From Flavobacterium araucananum (GTDB taxonomy: Bacteria > Bacteroidota > Bacteroidia > Flavobacteriales > Flavobacteriaceae): a DNA stretch of 64,000 bases. The position numbers were made by a program, and so were the translations under genes. Location of the stretch: contig NZ_MUGS01000021.1 in NCBI RefSeq assembly GCF_002222055.1, positions 62,001-126,000 of the forward strand, given 5' to 3'. The notes beneath the pieces were generated by a model that ran no database searches, was not told where the DNA came from, and saw only the letters and a program-made list of their open reading frames with translations. Of this stretch, positions 54,997-63,614 are shown one piece after another. Numbering within the stretch: the first letter of the stretch is position 1; each line of letters opens with the position of its first letter.

Positions 54997-56022
54997 ATGT
55001 TAAAAAACGACCTATTTTTAAAAGCATTAAAAGGAGAAACTGTTCAACGCCCACCAGTATGGATGATGCGTCAAGCCGGAAGATATTTACCGGAATTTAT
55101 CGCTTTGCGTGATAAATATGATTTTTTCACCCGTTGTCAGACTCCGGAATTAGCTGCCGAAATTACCGTTCAGCCTATTCGCAGAATTGCTCCGGATGCA
55201 GCGATTTTATTTTCAGACATTCTGGTTGTTCCTCAAGCAATGGGAATCGAAGTTTTGATGAAAGAGAATTTTGGTCCGTTTTTACCAAATCCTATTCGTT
55301 CATTGGCAGATGTTCACAGGGTTTTTGTTCCGGATATTCAGGAAACTTTAGGTTATGTAATGGATGCCATCAAATTGACTAAAGAAATGCTGAACGACGA
55401 AGTACCATTAATTGGTTTCGCAGGTTCGCCTTGGACAATCTTCTGTTACGCTGTTGAAGGAAAAGGTTCTAAAAGTTTTGATACTGCTAAAGGCTTCGCC
55501 TTTTCGAACCCTGCTGCAGCACATACTTTATTACAAAAAATTACAGACACTACTATTTTATATTTAAAAGAAAAAGTAAAAGCCGGTGTTGATGCTGTTC
55601 AGATTTTTGATTCTTGGGGCGGAATGCTTTCTCCGGTTGATTATCAGGAATTTTCATGGAAATACATCAACCAGATCGTTGAGGCTTTGGCGGATCACGC
55701 TCCGGTTATCGTTTTCGGAAAAGGATGTTGGTTTGCTCTTGGCGAAATGGGCAAAAGTAGAGCTTCGGCTTTAGGTGTAGACTGGACCTGTTCGCCTAGA
55801 AATGCGCGTTATTTGTCTGGTGGAAACATCACTTTACAAGGAAATTTTGATCCGTCAAGATTACTTTCTCCAATTCCAACCATCAAAAAAATGGTACATG
55901 AAATGATTAACGAGTTCGGAAAAGATAAATATATTGTAAATTTAGGCCACGGAATTTTACCAAATATCCCTGTAGATCACGCAAAAGCGTTTATAGACGC
56001 GGTTAAGGAATATGGGAACTAA
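54997..56022 (+). CDS. hemE: Uroporphyrinogen decarboxylase
   Basis: Converts uroporphyrinogen III to coproporphyrinogen III. 341 residues. [16 protein letters not shown] near residue 20 holds the substrate-binding Arg residues; [25 protein letters not shown] and NLGHGILP are family blocks, the last near the C terminus. It is fourth of the plus-strand heme genes. Confidence 0.97.
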   Translation: MLKNDLFLKALKGETVQRPPVWMMRQAGRYLPEFIALRDKYDFFTRCQTPELAAEITVQPIRRIAPDAAILFSDILVVPQAMGIEVLMKENFGPFLPNPIRSLADVHRVFVPDIQETLGYVMDAIKLTKEMLNDEVPLIGFAGSPWTIFCYAVEGKGSKSFDTAKGFAFSNPAAAHTLLQKITDTTILYLKEKVKAGVDAVQIFDSWGGMLSPVDYQEFSWKYINQIVEALADHAPVIVFGKGCWFALGEMGKSRASALGVDWTCSPRNARYLSGGNITLQGNFDPSRLLSPIPTIKKMVHEMINEFGKDKYIVNLGHGILPNIPVDHAKAFIDAVKEYGN

Positions 56023-56069
56023 CTAGTTTTCAGTTTGTCTGTAGCTATTACTATATACCAACTATTAAA

Positions 56070-56116
56070 GTTCCAGAGGAACGATTCATTTTGTAGCCCC
56101 GGATTTTAATCCGGGG
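56070..56116. repeat. REP-type element (GTTCCAGAGGAAC / CCCCGGAT..ATCCGGGG)
   Basis: GTTCCAGAGGAAC (56070-56082) followed by CCCCGGATTTTAATCCGGGG (56097-56116). Same plan and linker (ttgtagc) as the element at 44848-44893, with compensating stem changes. Confidence 0.8.
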
Positions 56117-56159
56117 TTTGTGAATAATATCAAACATCAAGTTTAGAAAACATACAAAT

Positions 56160-56537
56160 ATGCTAAACAAAGGACTTAGAGATGAAGAAAGTATCAGAAT
56201 AGAAAATACGCTAAGAACTTTGCATGCACTGACTTTTGTTCCTAAATTTTGGAACACCGAAAACATTAGTCTCATCGATGAGCAACTAAAAGGTTTTGGA
56301 TTAAGCTTAGAAAAAACTATTGAAATTCCTGAAGAAGAGTTGATTATTCTTTTGCAGCAATGTCATCTAGATTGGAATCAACAGGAACAATTTGCAGATA
56401 TCCTAGTGAATTTATCTCAGGAAAAACAATTTGATTTTTCAGGAAAGGCACTTGCCATTTACTACTATATCCAGCAGGAAAGCAAGGTTTTTTCGTTTGG
56501 AATAAATGCTAAAATTACTTTGGCTAAAAACAAATAG
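56160..56537 (+). CDS. Hypothetical protein in the heme run
   Basis: 125 residues, mostly helical, no signal peptide, no motif recognised. The GNAT gene starts 2 bases after its stop, so the two are co-translated, and hemF then overlaps the GNAT gene. Composition fits the neighbours. Function unknown; position is the only clue. Confidence 0.7.
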   Translation: MLNKGLRDEESIRIENTLRTLHALTFVPKFWNTENISLIDEQLKGFGLSLEKTIEIPEEELIILLQQCHLDWNQQEQFADILVNLSQEKQFDFSGKALAIYYYIQQESKVFSFGINAKITLAKNK

Positions 56538-56539
56538 AG

Positions 56540-57091
56540 ATGAGTTTTACAGATTGGAAAATAGAAACAATCAACGATATTCTTCCAGAAGAGTTCTACA
56601 ACCTCATCAAAAAGAATACCTCCCATATCGAAAAGACTTTTCCGGTTACTTTGTCAAATTGCTTAGATTTAGAAAAAACAAAAAACTTTATTGCTTTCAA
56701 TCAGGACAAGGAAAATCATAAAGAAGGATACTATTTTTATCCCAGAGATATAAAAACCAATGCTTTAATTGGCTATTTATGCGTAAAAAGCATCGATAAC
56801 CATAAAGCAAAATGTGAATTGGGCTATTTTACAGATGAAGATTATCAGGGTAAAGGAATTACATCAAAAGTAGTTTCTCAAACTTTAGATTTTTGTTTCA
56901 ACACTTTAAAAATGAACAAGGTTTTTATTTGTACCTCAACAATCAACAAAGCAAGTCAGCAGATTGCTTTGAAACATCATTTTAAACAAGAAGGAATTTT
57001 AAGAGACGAATTCAAAAATGGCGACGGAACATTAGAAGATGTTGTTTATTTTGGATTGCTTAAATCAGAATATAATACTCATGAAAGATAA
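56540..57091 (+). CDS. GNAT-family N-acetyltransferase (RimJ/RimL-like)
   Basis: 183 residues. The acetyl-CoA-binding region is GYFTDEDYQGKGITSKVV, then the typical NKASQQIALKHHFKQEG stretch. The group acetylates protein N termini or small amines; substrate unknown. It lies 2 bases after the hypothetical gene and overlaps hemF by 11 bases. Confidence 0.87.
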   Translation: MSFTDWKIETINDILPEEFYNLIKKNTSHIEKTFPVTLSNCLDLEKTKNFIAFNQDKENHKEGYYFYPRDIKTNALIGYLCVKSIDNHKAKCELGYFTDEDYQGKGITSKVVSQTLDFCFNTLKMNKVFICTSTINKASQQIALKHHFKQEGILRDEFKNGDGTLEDVVYFGLLKSEYNTHER

Positions 57092-57986
57092 ATTTTACGC
57101 TTACATACAAAAATTACAAGACCAGATTTGCACTGGATTAGAAGCTGTTGACGGAACTGCAAAATTTCGTGAAGATCTATGGAAACGTCCGGAAGGTGGT
57201 GGCGGAAGAACACGTGTTATTGAAAACGGAAATGTTTTTGAAAAAGGCGGTGTCAACATTTCAGCCGTTCACGGAAAATTACCAGAAGCAATGCAAAAGA
57301 TGTTTGGCGTTGGCGAAGCTGATTTTTTTGCCTGCGGATTAAGTTTGGTTTTACATCCTAAAAATCCAATGGTCCCTACTGTGCACGCCAATTGGCGATA
57401 TTTTGAAATGTATGATGAATCCGGAAAAGTAATCGAACAATGGTTTGGCGGGGGACAGGATTTAACACCTTATTATTTGTTTGAAGAAGATGCAAAACAC
57501 TTCCATCAAACATGTAAAACGGCTTGCGACAAACACAACCCGGAGTTTTATCCAAAATATAAAAAACAATGTGACGCTTATTTCTGGAATGCACATAGAA
57601 ATGAAGCCCGCGGAATTGGCGGTTTGTTCTTTGATTATTGCAAAGCAAATGAGCAAATGTCGATGGAAGATTGGTACAATTTTGTAACCGAAGTTGGAAA
57701 TAGTTTCCTTGAAGCCTATGTTCCGATTGTAGAAAGAAGAAAAAATTTAGACTATAATCCGGAAAATAGAAACTGGCAGGAAATTCGCCGTGGTCGTTAT
57801 GTCGAGTTTAATCTTGTTCATGACAAAGGAACTTTATTTGGTTTAAGAACCAACGGAAGAATCGAAAGTATCCTTATGAGTTTGCCTCCGCATGTGCAAT
57901 GGGTTTACGATCATCATGCCGAAGCAGGAAGTGAAGAAGAAAAATTAGTGAACGTGTTAGAAAATCCTGTTGATTGGGTTCAATAA
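57081..57986 (+). CDS. hemF: Oxygen-dependent coproporphyrinogen-III oxidase
   Basis: Forms protoporphyrinogen IX with oxygen. The start is the ATG at 57081 (MKDKFYAYIQKL); an in-frame ATG at 57039 lies well inside the GNAT gene. 301 residues. KRPEGGGGRTRV, VPTVHANWRYFEM, GGGQDLTPYY and NEARGIGGLFFDY are the conserved blocks with active-site His and Arg. Use of HemF indicates aerobic heme synthesis; an anaerobic HemN is not in this window. Confidence 0.97.
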   Translation: MKDKFYAYIQKLQDQICTGLEAVDGTAKFREDLWKRPEGGGGRTRVIENGNVFEKGGVNISAVHGKLPEAMQKMFGVGEADFFACGLSLVLHPKNPMVPTVHANWRYFEMYDESGKVIEQWFGGGQDLTPYYLFEEDAKHFHQTCKTACDKHNPEFYPKYKKQCDAYFWNAHRNEARGIGGLFFDYCKANEQMSMEDWYNFVTEVGNSFLEAYVPIVERRKNLDYNPENRNWQEIRRGRYVEFNLVHDKGTLFGLRTNGRIESILMSLPPHVQWVYDHHAEAGSEEEKLVNVLENPVDWVQ

Positions 57987-57990
57987 AGAA

Positions 57991-58172
57991 GTATCGCTCC
58001 GATGGAGCTATAATTAAACAGCAATAATATTAGTTATAAATATTGTACTCCTCTCGAGCTTTCTATTAAAGACGTTTAACTTAACCTGATTTAATACAAT
58101 TAAGTCCCATCGGGACAACATATTTATAGCCATTTTGTAGATTTATTTTATTAAACTCCATTGGAGTGAAAT
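57991..58172. repeat. Four-palindrome compound element, copy upstream of Y1 transposase 2
   Basis: In order: CGCTCCGATGGAGC, GTACTCCTCTCGAGCTT, GTCCCATCGGGAC and ACTCCATTGGAGT, with AT-rich linkers (atatttatag, ataaatat). It ends 18 bases before the transposase ATG. Matches 38784-38933 and 58668-58852. Confidence 0.85.
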
Positions 58173-58190
58173 CTTATAAATCAAAATTTT

Positions 58191-58649
58191 ATGGCAAATA
58201 CCTATTCGCAATTGTATATTCATATTGTTTTCGCTGTTAAAGGCAGAGAAAACTTAATTTCAACCATTTGGAAAGATGAAGTTTATAAATATATTACAGG
58301 AATTATTACAAATAAAGATCAAAAACTAATTGTCATTAATGGAATGCCAGATCACGTTCACATTTTAATTGGATTAAAACCTGACAAATCCATATCTGAT
58401 TTAGTTAGAGATATAAAGGCTAATTCATCTAAATTTATAAATGATAAAAAGTGGATTAATGGTAAATTTGAATGGCAAACAGGATTTGGAGCCTTTTCAT
58501 ATAGCCATTCTCAATTAACAAATGTTATAAATTACATTCGTAATCAAGAAGAACATCATAAAATAAAAACGTTCAAGGAAGAATATATTGAATTTTTAAA
58601 ATTGTTTAATATAGAATTCAAGAATGAATATTTATTTGATGATATTTGA
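58191..58649 (+). CDS. Y1 (HUH) transposase, REP-associated type, copy 2
   Basis: 152 residues, same family as the gene at 30622 but well diverged. HUH residues His55 and His57 (GMPDHVHILI) and nucleophile Tyr115 (VINYIRNQE) occupy identical positions. It is framed on both sides by copies of a four-palindrome element in the same orientation, which may be its substrate. No accessory ORF. The frame is intact. It separates hemF from the genes downstream. Confidence 0.88.
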   Translation: MANTYSQLYIHIVFAVKGRENLISTIWKDEVYKYITGIITNKDQKLIVINGMPDHVHILIGLKPDKSISDLVRDIKANSSKFINDKKWINGKFEWQTGFGAFSYSHSQLTNVINYIRNQEEHHKIKTFKEEYIEFLKLFNIEFKNEYLFDDI

Positions 58650-58667
58650 TGTTCTTTCTATATATTG

Positions 58668-58852
58668 TATGTCGCTCCTCTGGAGCTTTGGCAATAATGC
58701 ATATTAATTTTGCTATAAATATAATGCTCCGATGGAGCTCAAATTGAAGATGTAATAATTTATAACGATAAACATAACATGAATCCCAGAGGGATAGCAT
58801 ATTTATAGCAATTTATACGTTTATTTTGTTAAACCCCATCGGGGTGACATAT
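58668..58852. repeat. Four-palindrome compound element, copy downstream of Y1 transposase 2
   Basis: In order: GCTCCTCTGGAGC, ATGCTCCGATGGAGCTC, ATCCCAGAGGGAT and ACCCCATCGGGGT, with the same linker words as the other copies. Confidence 0.85.
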
Positions 58853-58891
58853 TCATAAACGCAATTACTATTATTTGTATAAAATCAAAAA

Positions 58892-59833
58892 ATGAATCTA
58901 AAACTGATTTATATCGTGTTTTTTGGAGGTCTTTTTGGGTGTTTTGCCCAAAAGGATTCGCTTCAGAATCCCTATTTTAAATCATATGATGATAAAGTTA
59001 CTGCGAGCATCTACTATTTAGACACTTCGAATAATTTTCAGATTGGTTTTGATTCTCAAGGCCAAAAGAAATACCTGGACCTTAATTCCAACCGAAGAGA
59101 ACAACTAGGCGTAAGCTTGAGTTATAAATTTATAGACGTTAGTTTTGGTTTTGCCCCCAAATTTTTTGATATAAACAAAGACAATTCAAATTCTAAATTG
59201 TTTAGTTTTAATACCCGTTTTTACTATAAAAAATGGATGCAATCTTTTACCTTTATTAATCAAAAAGGATTTTATGCCACTGAACCGGGGGTTTCGGTAG
59301 ATTTTCCACGAATGCGTTCTACAAAAATTGGAGGAACTACCTCTTATATCTTCAATGATAGGTTCTCTTATAAAACATTAGTGAATCAAAACGAATGGCA
59401 AACCAGGAGTTCCGGTAGTTTTATCCCCAGTTTTTCATTTTATTATACCAATCTTAATTTAAACAACGAACCTGATTCTTCGAATGCGGATATTTATGTT
59501 TTTTCGTTGGCTCCCTCCTACTTTTATAATTTTGTAATTAGCGATCGTATTTTAATTGGAGCTGGAATTGCTTTTGGCGCCGGAATCAATGATCTTGATG
59601 GCGATGTGTCTGTTTTATACCAGTTAGACTTTAATTTGAAGCTTGCGTATAACAGAGATCGTTTTTTTGGTTTTGCGAGTTTAAACACGCTTAATTTTAT
59701 CCAGAATGATACCGCAGAAGCGCGACTGAACGATAACATATCTACCTTGAAGTTTAGTATTGGATATCGTTTTGACCCTCCCAAAAAAGTAAAAGAAGTT
59801 TATGAGAAAGTAAATCAAAAAACAGGCTTATAA
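58892..59833 (+). CDS. DUF4421-type exported protein
   Basis: 313 residues. Signal peptide MNLKLIYIVFFGGLFGCFAQ; the Cys in GCFAQ is probably not lipidated. The rest is strand-rich with aromatic alternation (FFDINKD, FSFYYTNLNLN, FSIGYRFDPPK), as in outer-membrane barrels. I match it to DUF4421 from general appearance. It lies 48 bases before the aldolase leader, with no known link. Function unknown. Confidence 0.75.
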   Translation: MNLKLIYIVFFGGLFGCFAQKDSLQNPYFKSYDDKVTASIYYLDTSNNFQIGFDSQGQKKYLDLNSNRREQLGVSLSYKFIDVSFGFAPKFFDINKDNSNSKLFSFNTRFYYKKWMQSFTFINQKGFYATEPGVSVDFPRMRSTKIGGTTSYIFNDRFSYKTLVNQNEWQTRSSGSFIPSFSFYYTNLNLNNEPDSSNADIYVFSLAPSYFYNFVISDRILIGAGIAFGAGINDLDGDVSVLYQLDFNLKLAYNRDRFFGFASLNTLNFIQNDTAEARLNDNISTLKFSIGYRFDPPKKVKEVYEKVNQKTGL

Positions 59834-59897
59834 ATGATTAAATTTATATAAAATCTACTCTCGATAGCTATCGGGATTAAATCTAAAATAAAATAGT

Positions 59898-60800
59898 ATG
59901 AAAAATAGAGAGCGCTACATCGCACAATTAAATCGCATGCATTCCGGAAAAGGGTTCATCGCTGCATTGGATCAAAGTGGCGGAAGTACACCAAAAGCTT
60001 TAGCACAATACGGGATCGAGGAAAACAGTTTTACGAATGACGAGGAAATGTATACTCTTGTTCATGAAATGAGAACCCGAATTATTAAAAGTCCTGCCTT
60101 TGACCGCGCGTATATTCTGGGGGCCATTTTGTTTGAAAACACAATGGATTGCCAAATTGACGGACAATGGACTGCCGATTATTTGTGGGAGAAAAAAAAT
60201 ATAGTTCCTTTTTTAAAAGTCGACAAAGGTCTTGCTGACCTTGCAAACGGTGTGCAACTGATGAAACCCATTACTAATCTGGACGAACTGCTAACACGAG
60301 CGGTAGAGCGAAATGTTTTTGGTACTAAAATGCGTTCTGTTATTAAAGAAGCAAATACTACAGGAATTCGCGAGGTAGTCGAGCAACAATTTGCAGTAGG
60401 TTTACAAATCTTTCAAAAAGGATTAATTGCTATTATCGAACCTGAGGTAGATATTTATAGTGCTGATAAACAAAAATCAGAAGAAATTTTGAAAGACGAA
60501 ATCCTGAAACAGCTTAGTTTATTGGACAAAGATGTAAAAGTGATGCTAAAATTATCTATTCCAACGGTAAATAACTTTTACAGCGAACTAATGTCTGATC
60601 CGCATGTTGTGCGTGTTGTGGCATTATCCGGTGGATATGCGCAAGACGAAGCCAATGATAAACTTGCTCAAAACCACGGATTGATTGCCAGTTTCTCACG
60701 TGCATTATCCGAAGGTCTTTCTGCCAGTCAGTCTGATACTGATTTCAACACCAAGCTAGGCAAGACCATCAAAGAAATTTATACCGCATCTATTACTTAG
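59898..60800 (+). CDS. Fructose-bisphosphate aldolase, class I
   Basis: 300 residues, cytoplasmic. Cleaves fructose 1,6-bisphosphate in glycolysis and runs in reverse for gluconeogenesis. GKGFIAALDQSGGSTPKAL near residue 17 is the family's N-terminal block; the Schiff-base Lys is expected in VMLKLSIP (about residue 217), following IIEPEVDI. Class I enzymes need no metal. A palindrome CGATAGCTATCG (59862-59873) lies in its leader, and a bidirectional terminator follows. Confidence 0.93.
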   Translation: MKNRERYIAQLNRMHSGKGFIAALDQSGGSTPKALAQYGIEENSFTNDEEMYTLVHEMRTRIIKSPAFDRAYILGAILFENTMDCQIDGQWTADYLWEKKNIVPFLKVDKGLADLANGVQLMKPITNLDELLTRAVERNVFGTKMRSVIKEANTTGIREVVEQQFAVGLQIFQKGLIAIIEPEVDIYSADKQKSEEILKDEILKQLSLLDKDVKVMLKLSIPTVNNFYSELMSDPHVVRVVALSGGYAQDEANDKLAQNHGLIASFSRALSEGLSASQSDTDFNTKLGKTIKEIYTASIT

Positions 60801-60832
60801 ATAAGTCCAAAAATGGCAATTTTAGAGCATAA

Positions 60833-60870
60833 AAAATCCCCGGGATATTCTTTTTCCGGGGATTTTGTTT
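60833..60870. terminator. Bidirectional terminator
   Basis: AAAATCCCCGG (60833-60843) pairs with CCGGGGATTTT (60856-60866) between the convergent aldolase gene and the gene ending at 60886. Confidence 0.9.
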
Positions 60871-60885
60871 TTAGTTCTTTTTTGA

Positions 60886-62679
60886 CTATTTGCCTAATTC
60901 TTCTGCTAAATCTAGCATTTGCAAAATGATATTTTTATCTGACTTTGCTGCGTTTAATCTAAATTCGAAGATTAATTTATTATCAACTAGTTTTTTAGGC
61001 GATTCTATTACAACAGCTGTAAATTGTTCTGCCATTCTTTTTATCTTTTTAGATTCGGTTTCATTGGTTTTAATCTCAGTATCATAGGCCGTTGTCAATG
61101 CTGCCAGATTCAGGTTTCCATACATATAATTTTTCTTCAGTGCTTTTTTAACTTCTTTGGCAAAAGAGCCTTTTCCGGTACCAAAATAATCTCCTGTATT
61201 AGATACGATTACAACATCTTTCTCTTTTTTGATAAAAATAGTACCATATTCCTCTGATCCAACGACCTGATAGGTATTACCATTTTGAATTAAAAACTTT
61301 TTGCGAACACCCAATTGAATCAGTTTATCACCAAATGTAGGATGGGTTGATGTAAAAACTACTGAGAATAACGGAATGTTCTTTTTTATCTTTTTCTCTG
61401 TTTCTATTTCTTCATAGTTTTCACCATACTCATACGATTTTTTAGTTACTTCTATTTCTTTAGTATTGTATAAAAACAAACTTAAATCCCCATCAAAAAG
61501 TGTTGCAGTAGCTTCTTCATCGACTATAGTCGAAACTAAATCGGTCACAATCGTTATGTCTTCTCTGAGCAGTTTTGGATTCTGGAATAATTCTGCTGTC
61601 AACGAGGGAAAATTTTCAAGTGCTGCTCTTGTATTAATATGATAAGACATATAGCCTAATGGCTTTTGATCCGGAAAATAATCAAAGATATTTTTGTTTA
61701 TTTTTCTATTCGTGATTTTTTCTACCGTTGCTGCCATTGGTTCAGCATATTCAATAACTTCCTGGATACGTGCATTATCGGTATCAAAATAAAAATCAAG
61801 GCCAACTCCTTTTACCAAATTTCCAAAGTTGTTTTGTGCCGGAAAGAATCTGTTATAAGTCGCGAATTGCGAAAAAGAGTTATATGCCGAGTTTATTGTT
61901 GACATTGCCGAACTATAATTTAACCATGACGATATATCTGCCGCTGCATTTATCTTGTCTGAATCCGGCGCAACAAAACCATTCTCGAATAATGATTTTA
62001 TAAAAAGGCTTAGTTTTCTGGCTTGCGAAAGGTTAAAATCAGCCTGGGCCTTTTCATATTCAGTATTAGAAGTTGCTGCATAATCTTCTATTTCTTTAGC
62101 ATCATCGCTATTTGTCGTTGTTGTTGCTGTACCTGATGTAGATTCCTGATAAGGTTCCTGAACTGAAACTGAATCTTGTTCGACCACAGGATAAGTATAC
62201 TTTGGGGTATATTTTTTAGTCAATTCTACAATGACCAAATAATTATCATTCCAGGCAAACGATTTTGTTTGGTTTTTGGGCGTAAAGACAGCATACTTGC
62301 CAAAATCACTGATAGTGGGAACCTCAACAGAATCAGTATTTTTGTTATTTGTATTTTGTTCGATTATAAACTGTTTGACGGCTTCTTTGCTTTTTATCGG
62401 AATGGTTACCTGATAATACGGAATGCTATCGGTGAAGTTTCCGTGAATGGTTGCTTTTTGATCCAATTGAAAAAGGGTTGCATATTTGCTTAAATCAAGA
62501 TTGGTTTTACCGTCTTTGTATTTGGCTATTAACGGATGATTCAATATATCTGCAATGTTTACTTTTTTTGAAAGCTGGTTTCCATTAAACTGTACAAAAT
62601 AGTCGTATTGCTTTTGATTGGTCTGACCAAAAGTGCAATGGATGACGAATAATAAAAATAAAGTATAAAACTGCTTCAT
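60886..62679 (-). CDS. Large exported protein of unknown function
   Basis: 597 residues. Signal peptide MKQFYTLFLLFVIHCTFGQ; no barrel signature or T9SS tail. The body alternates Lys-rich and Asp-rich segments with a Gln/Asn/Thr-rich linker near 155-190. Several phrases such as VVIVSNTGDYFGTG recall Bacteroidota proteins that compare a value with a threshold, but I cannot name a family with confidence. It follows the lipoprotein gene by 3 bases, so the two are one operon and probably one periplasmic or outer-membrane unit. Confidence 0.75.
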   Translation of the reverse strand: MKQFYTLFLLFVIHCTFGQTNQKQYDYFVQFNGNQLSKKVNIADILNHPLIAKYKDGKTNLDLSKYATLFQLDQKATIHGNFTDSIPYYQVTIPIKSKEAVKQFIIEQNTNNKNTDSVEVPTISDFGKYAVFTPKNQTKSFAWNDNYLVIVELTKKYTPKYTYPVVEQDSVSVQEPYQESTSGTATTTTNSDDAKEIEDYAATSNTEYEKAQADFNLSQARKLSLFIKSLFENGFVAPDSDKINAAADISSWLNYSSAMSTINSAYNSFSQFATYNRFFPAQNNFGNLVKGVGLDFYFDTDNARIQEVIEYAEPMAATVEKITNRKINKNIFDYFPDQKPLGYMSYHINTRAALENFPSLTAELFQNPKLLREDITIVTDLVSTIVDEEATATLFDGDLSLFLYNTKEIEVTKKSYEYGENYEEIETEKKIKKNIPLFSVVFTSTHPTFGDKLIQLGVRKKFLIQNGNTYQVVGSEEYGTIFIKKEKDVVIVSNTGDYFGTGKGSFAKEVKKALKKNYMYGNLNLAALTTAYDTEIKTNETESKKIKRMAEQFTAVVIESPKKLVDNKLIFEFRLNAAKSDKNIILQMLDLAEELGK

Positions 62680-62682
62680 AAA

Positions 62683-63315
62683 TCAGGGTGTTAATTGGAT
62701 TGTATTGTTCATTAATGCCGACTTTTTAAGTACGCTGTACATACTTTGTTTTAAAAAAACGGTTTTTTTATTTTGAGAAATTTTGCTGTTTGGGTTTTCA
62801 ACAGCCTGAACATCTTTATCGAAGGTATAAATGGCAATAATGCTGGCGGCTTCAAGATCTTGTTTTTTCTTAGGGTCTTTTACAAGTTTTTCAGGAACCG
62901 GGTACGAAGCAATTCTTTCAAAGCTTTTGGCATTACTGGTAAAGTGTATTTGATCGCTTTGATTGTTTATGGTATTTACAACAGTATTTAATGCTTTTAC
63001 AGTTGCATAATTAAGCTTGATAATGAAAACATAATTTTCAAAATCAGTCTTGGTTGTTACGTTTGTAATTCCGTCTATTTTTGAAGCTTTTGCCTTAAAG
63101 TCTTCCAGTTTCTTAGCTATTTCCTGTTCGTTAGGGATTTTTACACCATCGACTTCTTCAAGCCACATCGCCGATTTTGTCTTAAACCATGATTTCGAAA
63201 AATCGACCATCAGTGTATATTCGCCACTTTGATCGTCGTGGTGTTTTATTCTTTCTGTTATTTCGAAGCAACTTGTTAAAAATAAACAGCAGCATAATGC
63301 GAGAATTTTCTTCAT
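62683..63315 (-). CDS. Lipoprotein of unknown function
   Basis: 210 residues. Lipoprotein signal MKKILALCCCLFLTSC, lipidated Cys16, next residues FEIT. The mature part is alpha/beta with two similar-looking halves and ends in SALMNNTIQLTP. First gene of a two-gene operon with the 597-residue exported protein. No family recognised. Confidence 0.78.
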   Translation of the reverse strand: MKKILALCCCLFLTSCFEITERIKHHDDQSGEYTLMVDFSKSWFKTKSAMWLEEVDGVKIPNEQEIAKKLEDFKAKASKIDGITNVTTKTDFENYVFIIKLNYATVKALNTVVNTINNQSDQIHFTSNAKSFERIASYPVPEKLVKDPKKKQDLEAASIIAIYTFDKDVQAVENPNSKISQNKKTVFLKQSMYSVLKKSALMNNTIQLTP

Positions 63316-63614
63316 TGGACAAATTTAATTGGAAATTTTCTAAAAACCATAGGATAATAAGGAACAAGTTTCATTTTGAGCTTTTAAAAATGAAAGCCAG
63401 ACACCAATAATCCTTGAAATTTTTAGATAATATTAACGGATTCTGGTTATGGGTAAACTCCTTATTCTGTTGATTTTTCTTTAACTTTGCAGCACTTATT
63501 AAAAGTAGGATAATCTTCAAAAAAACAACTACCGTTTTAGAAACAAGAATTGATCAATCTGTATTAAAAAATCAGATTACAATCTGAAATCTAAAATTTA
63601 AAATCTACAATTAT

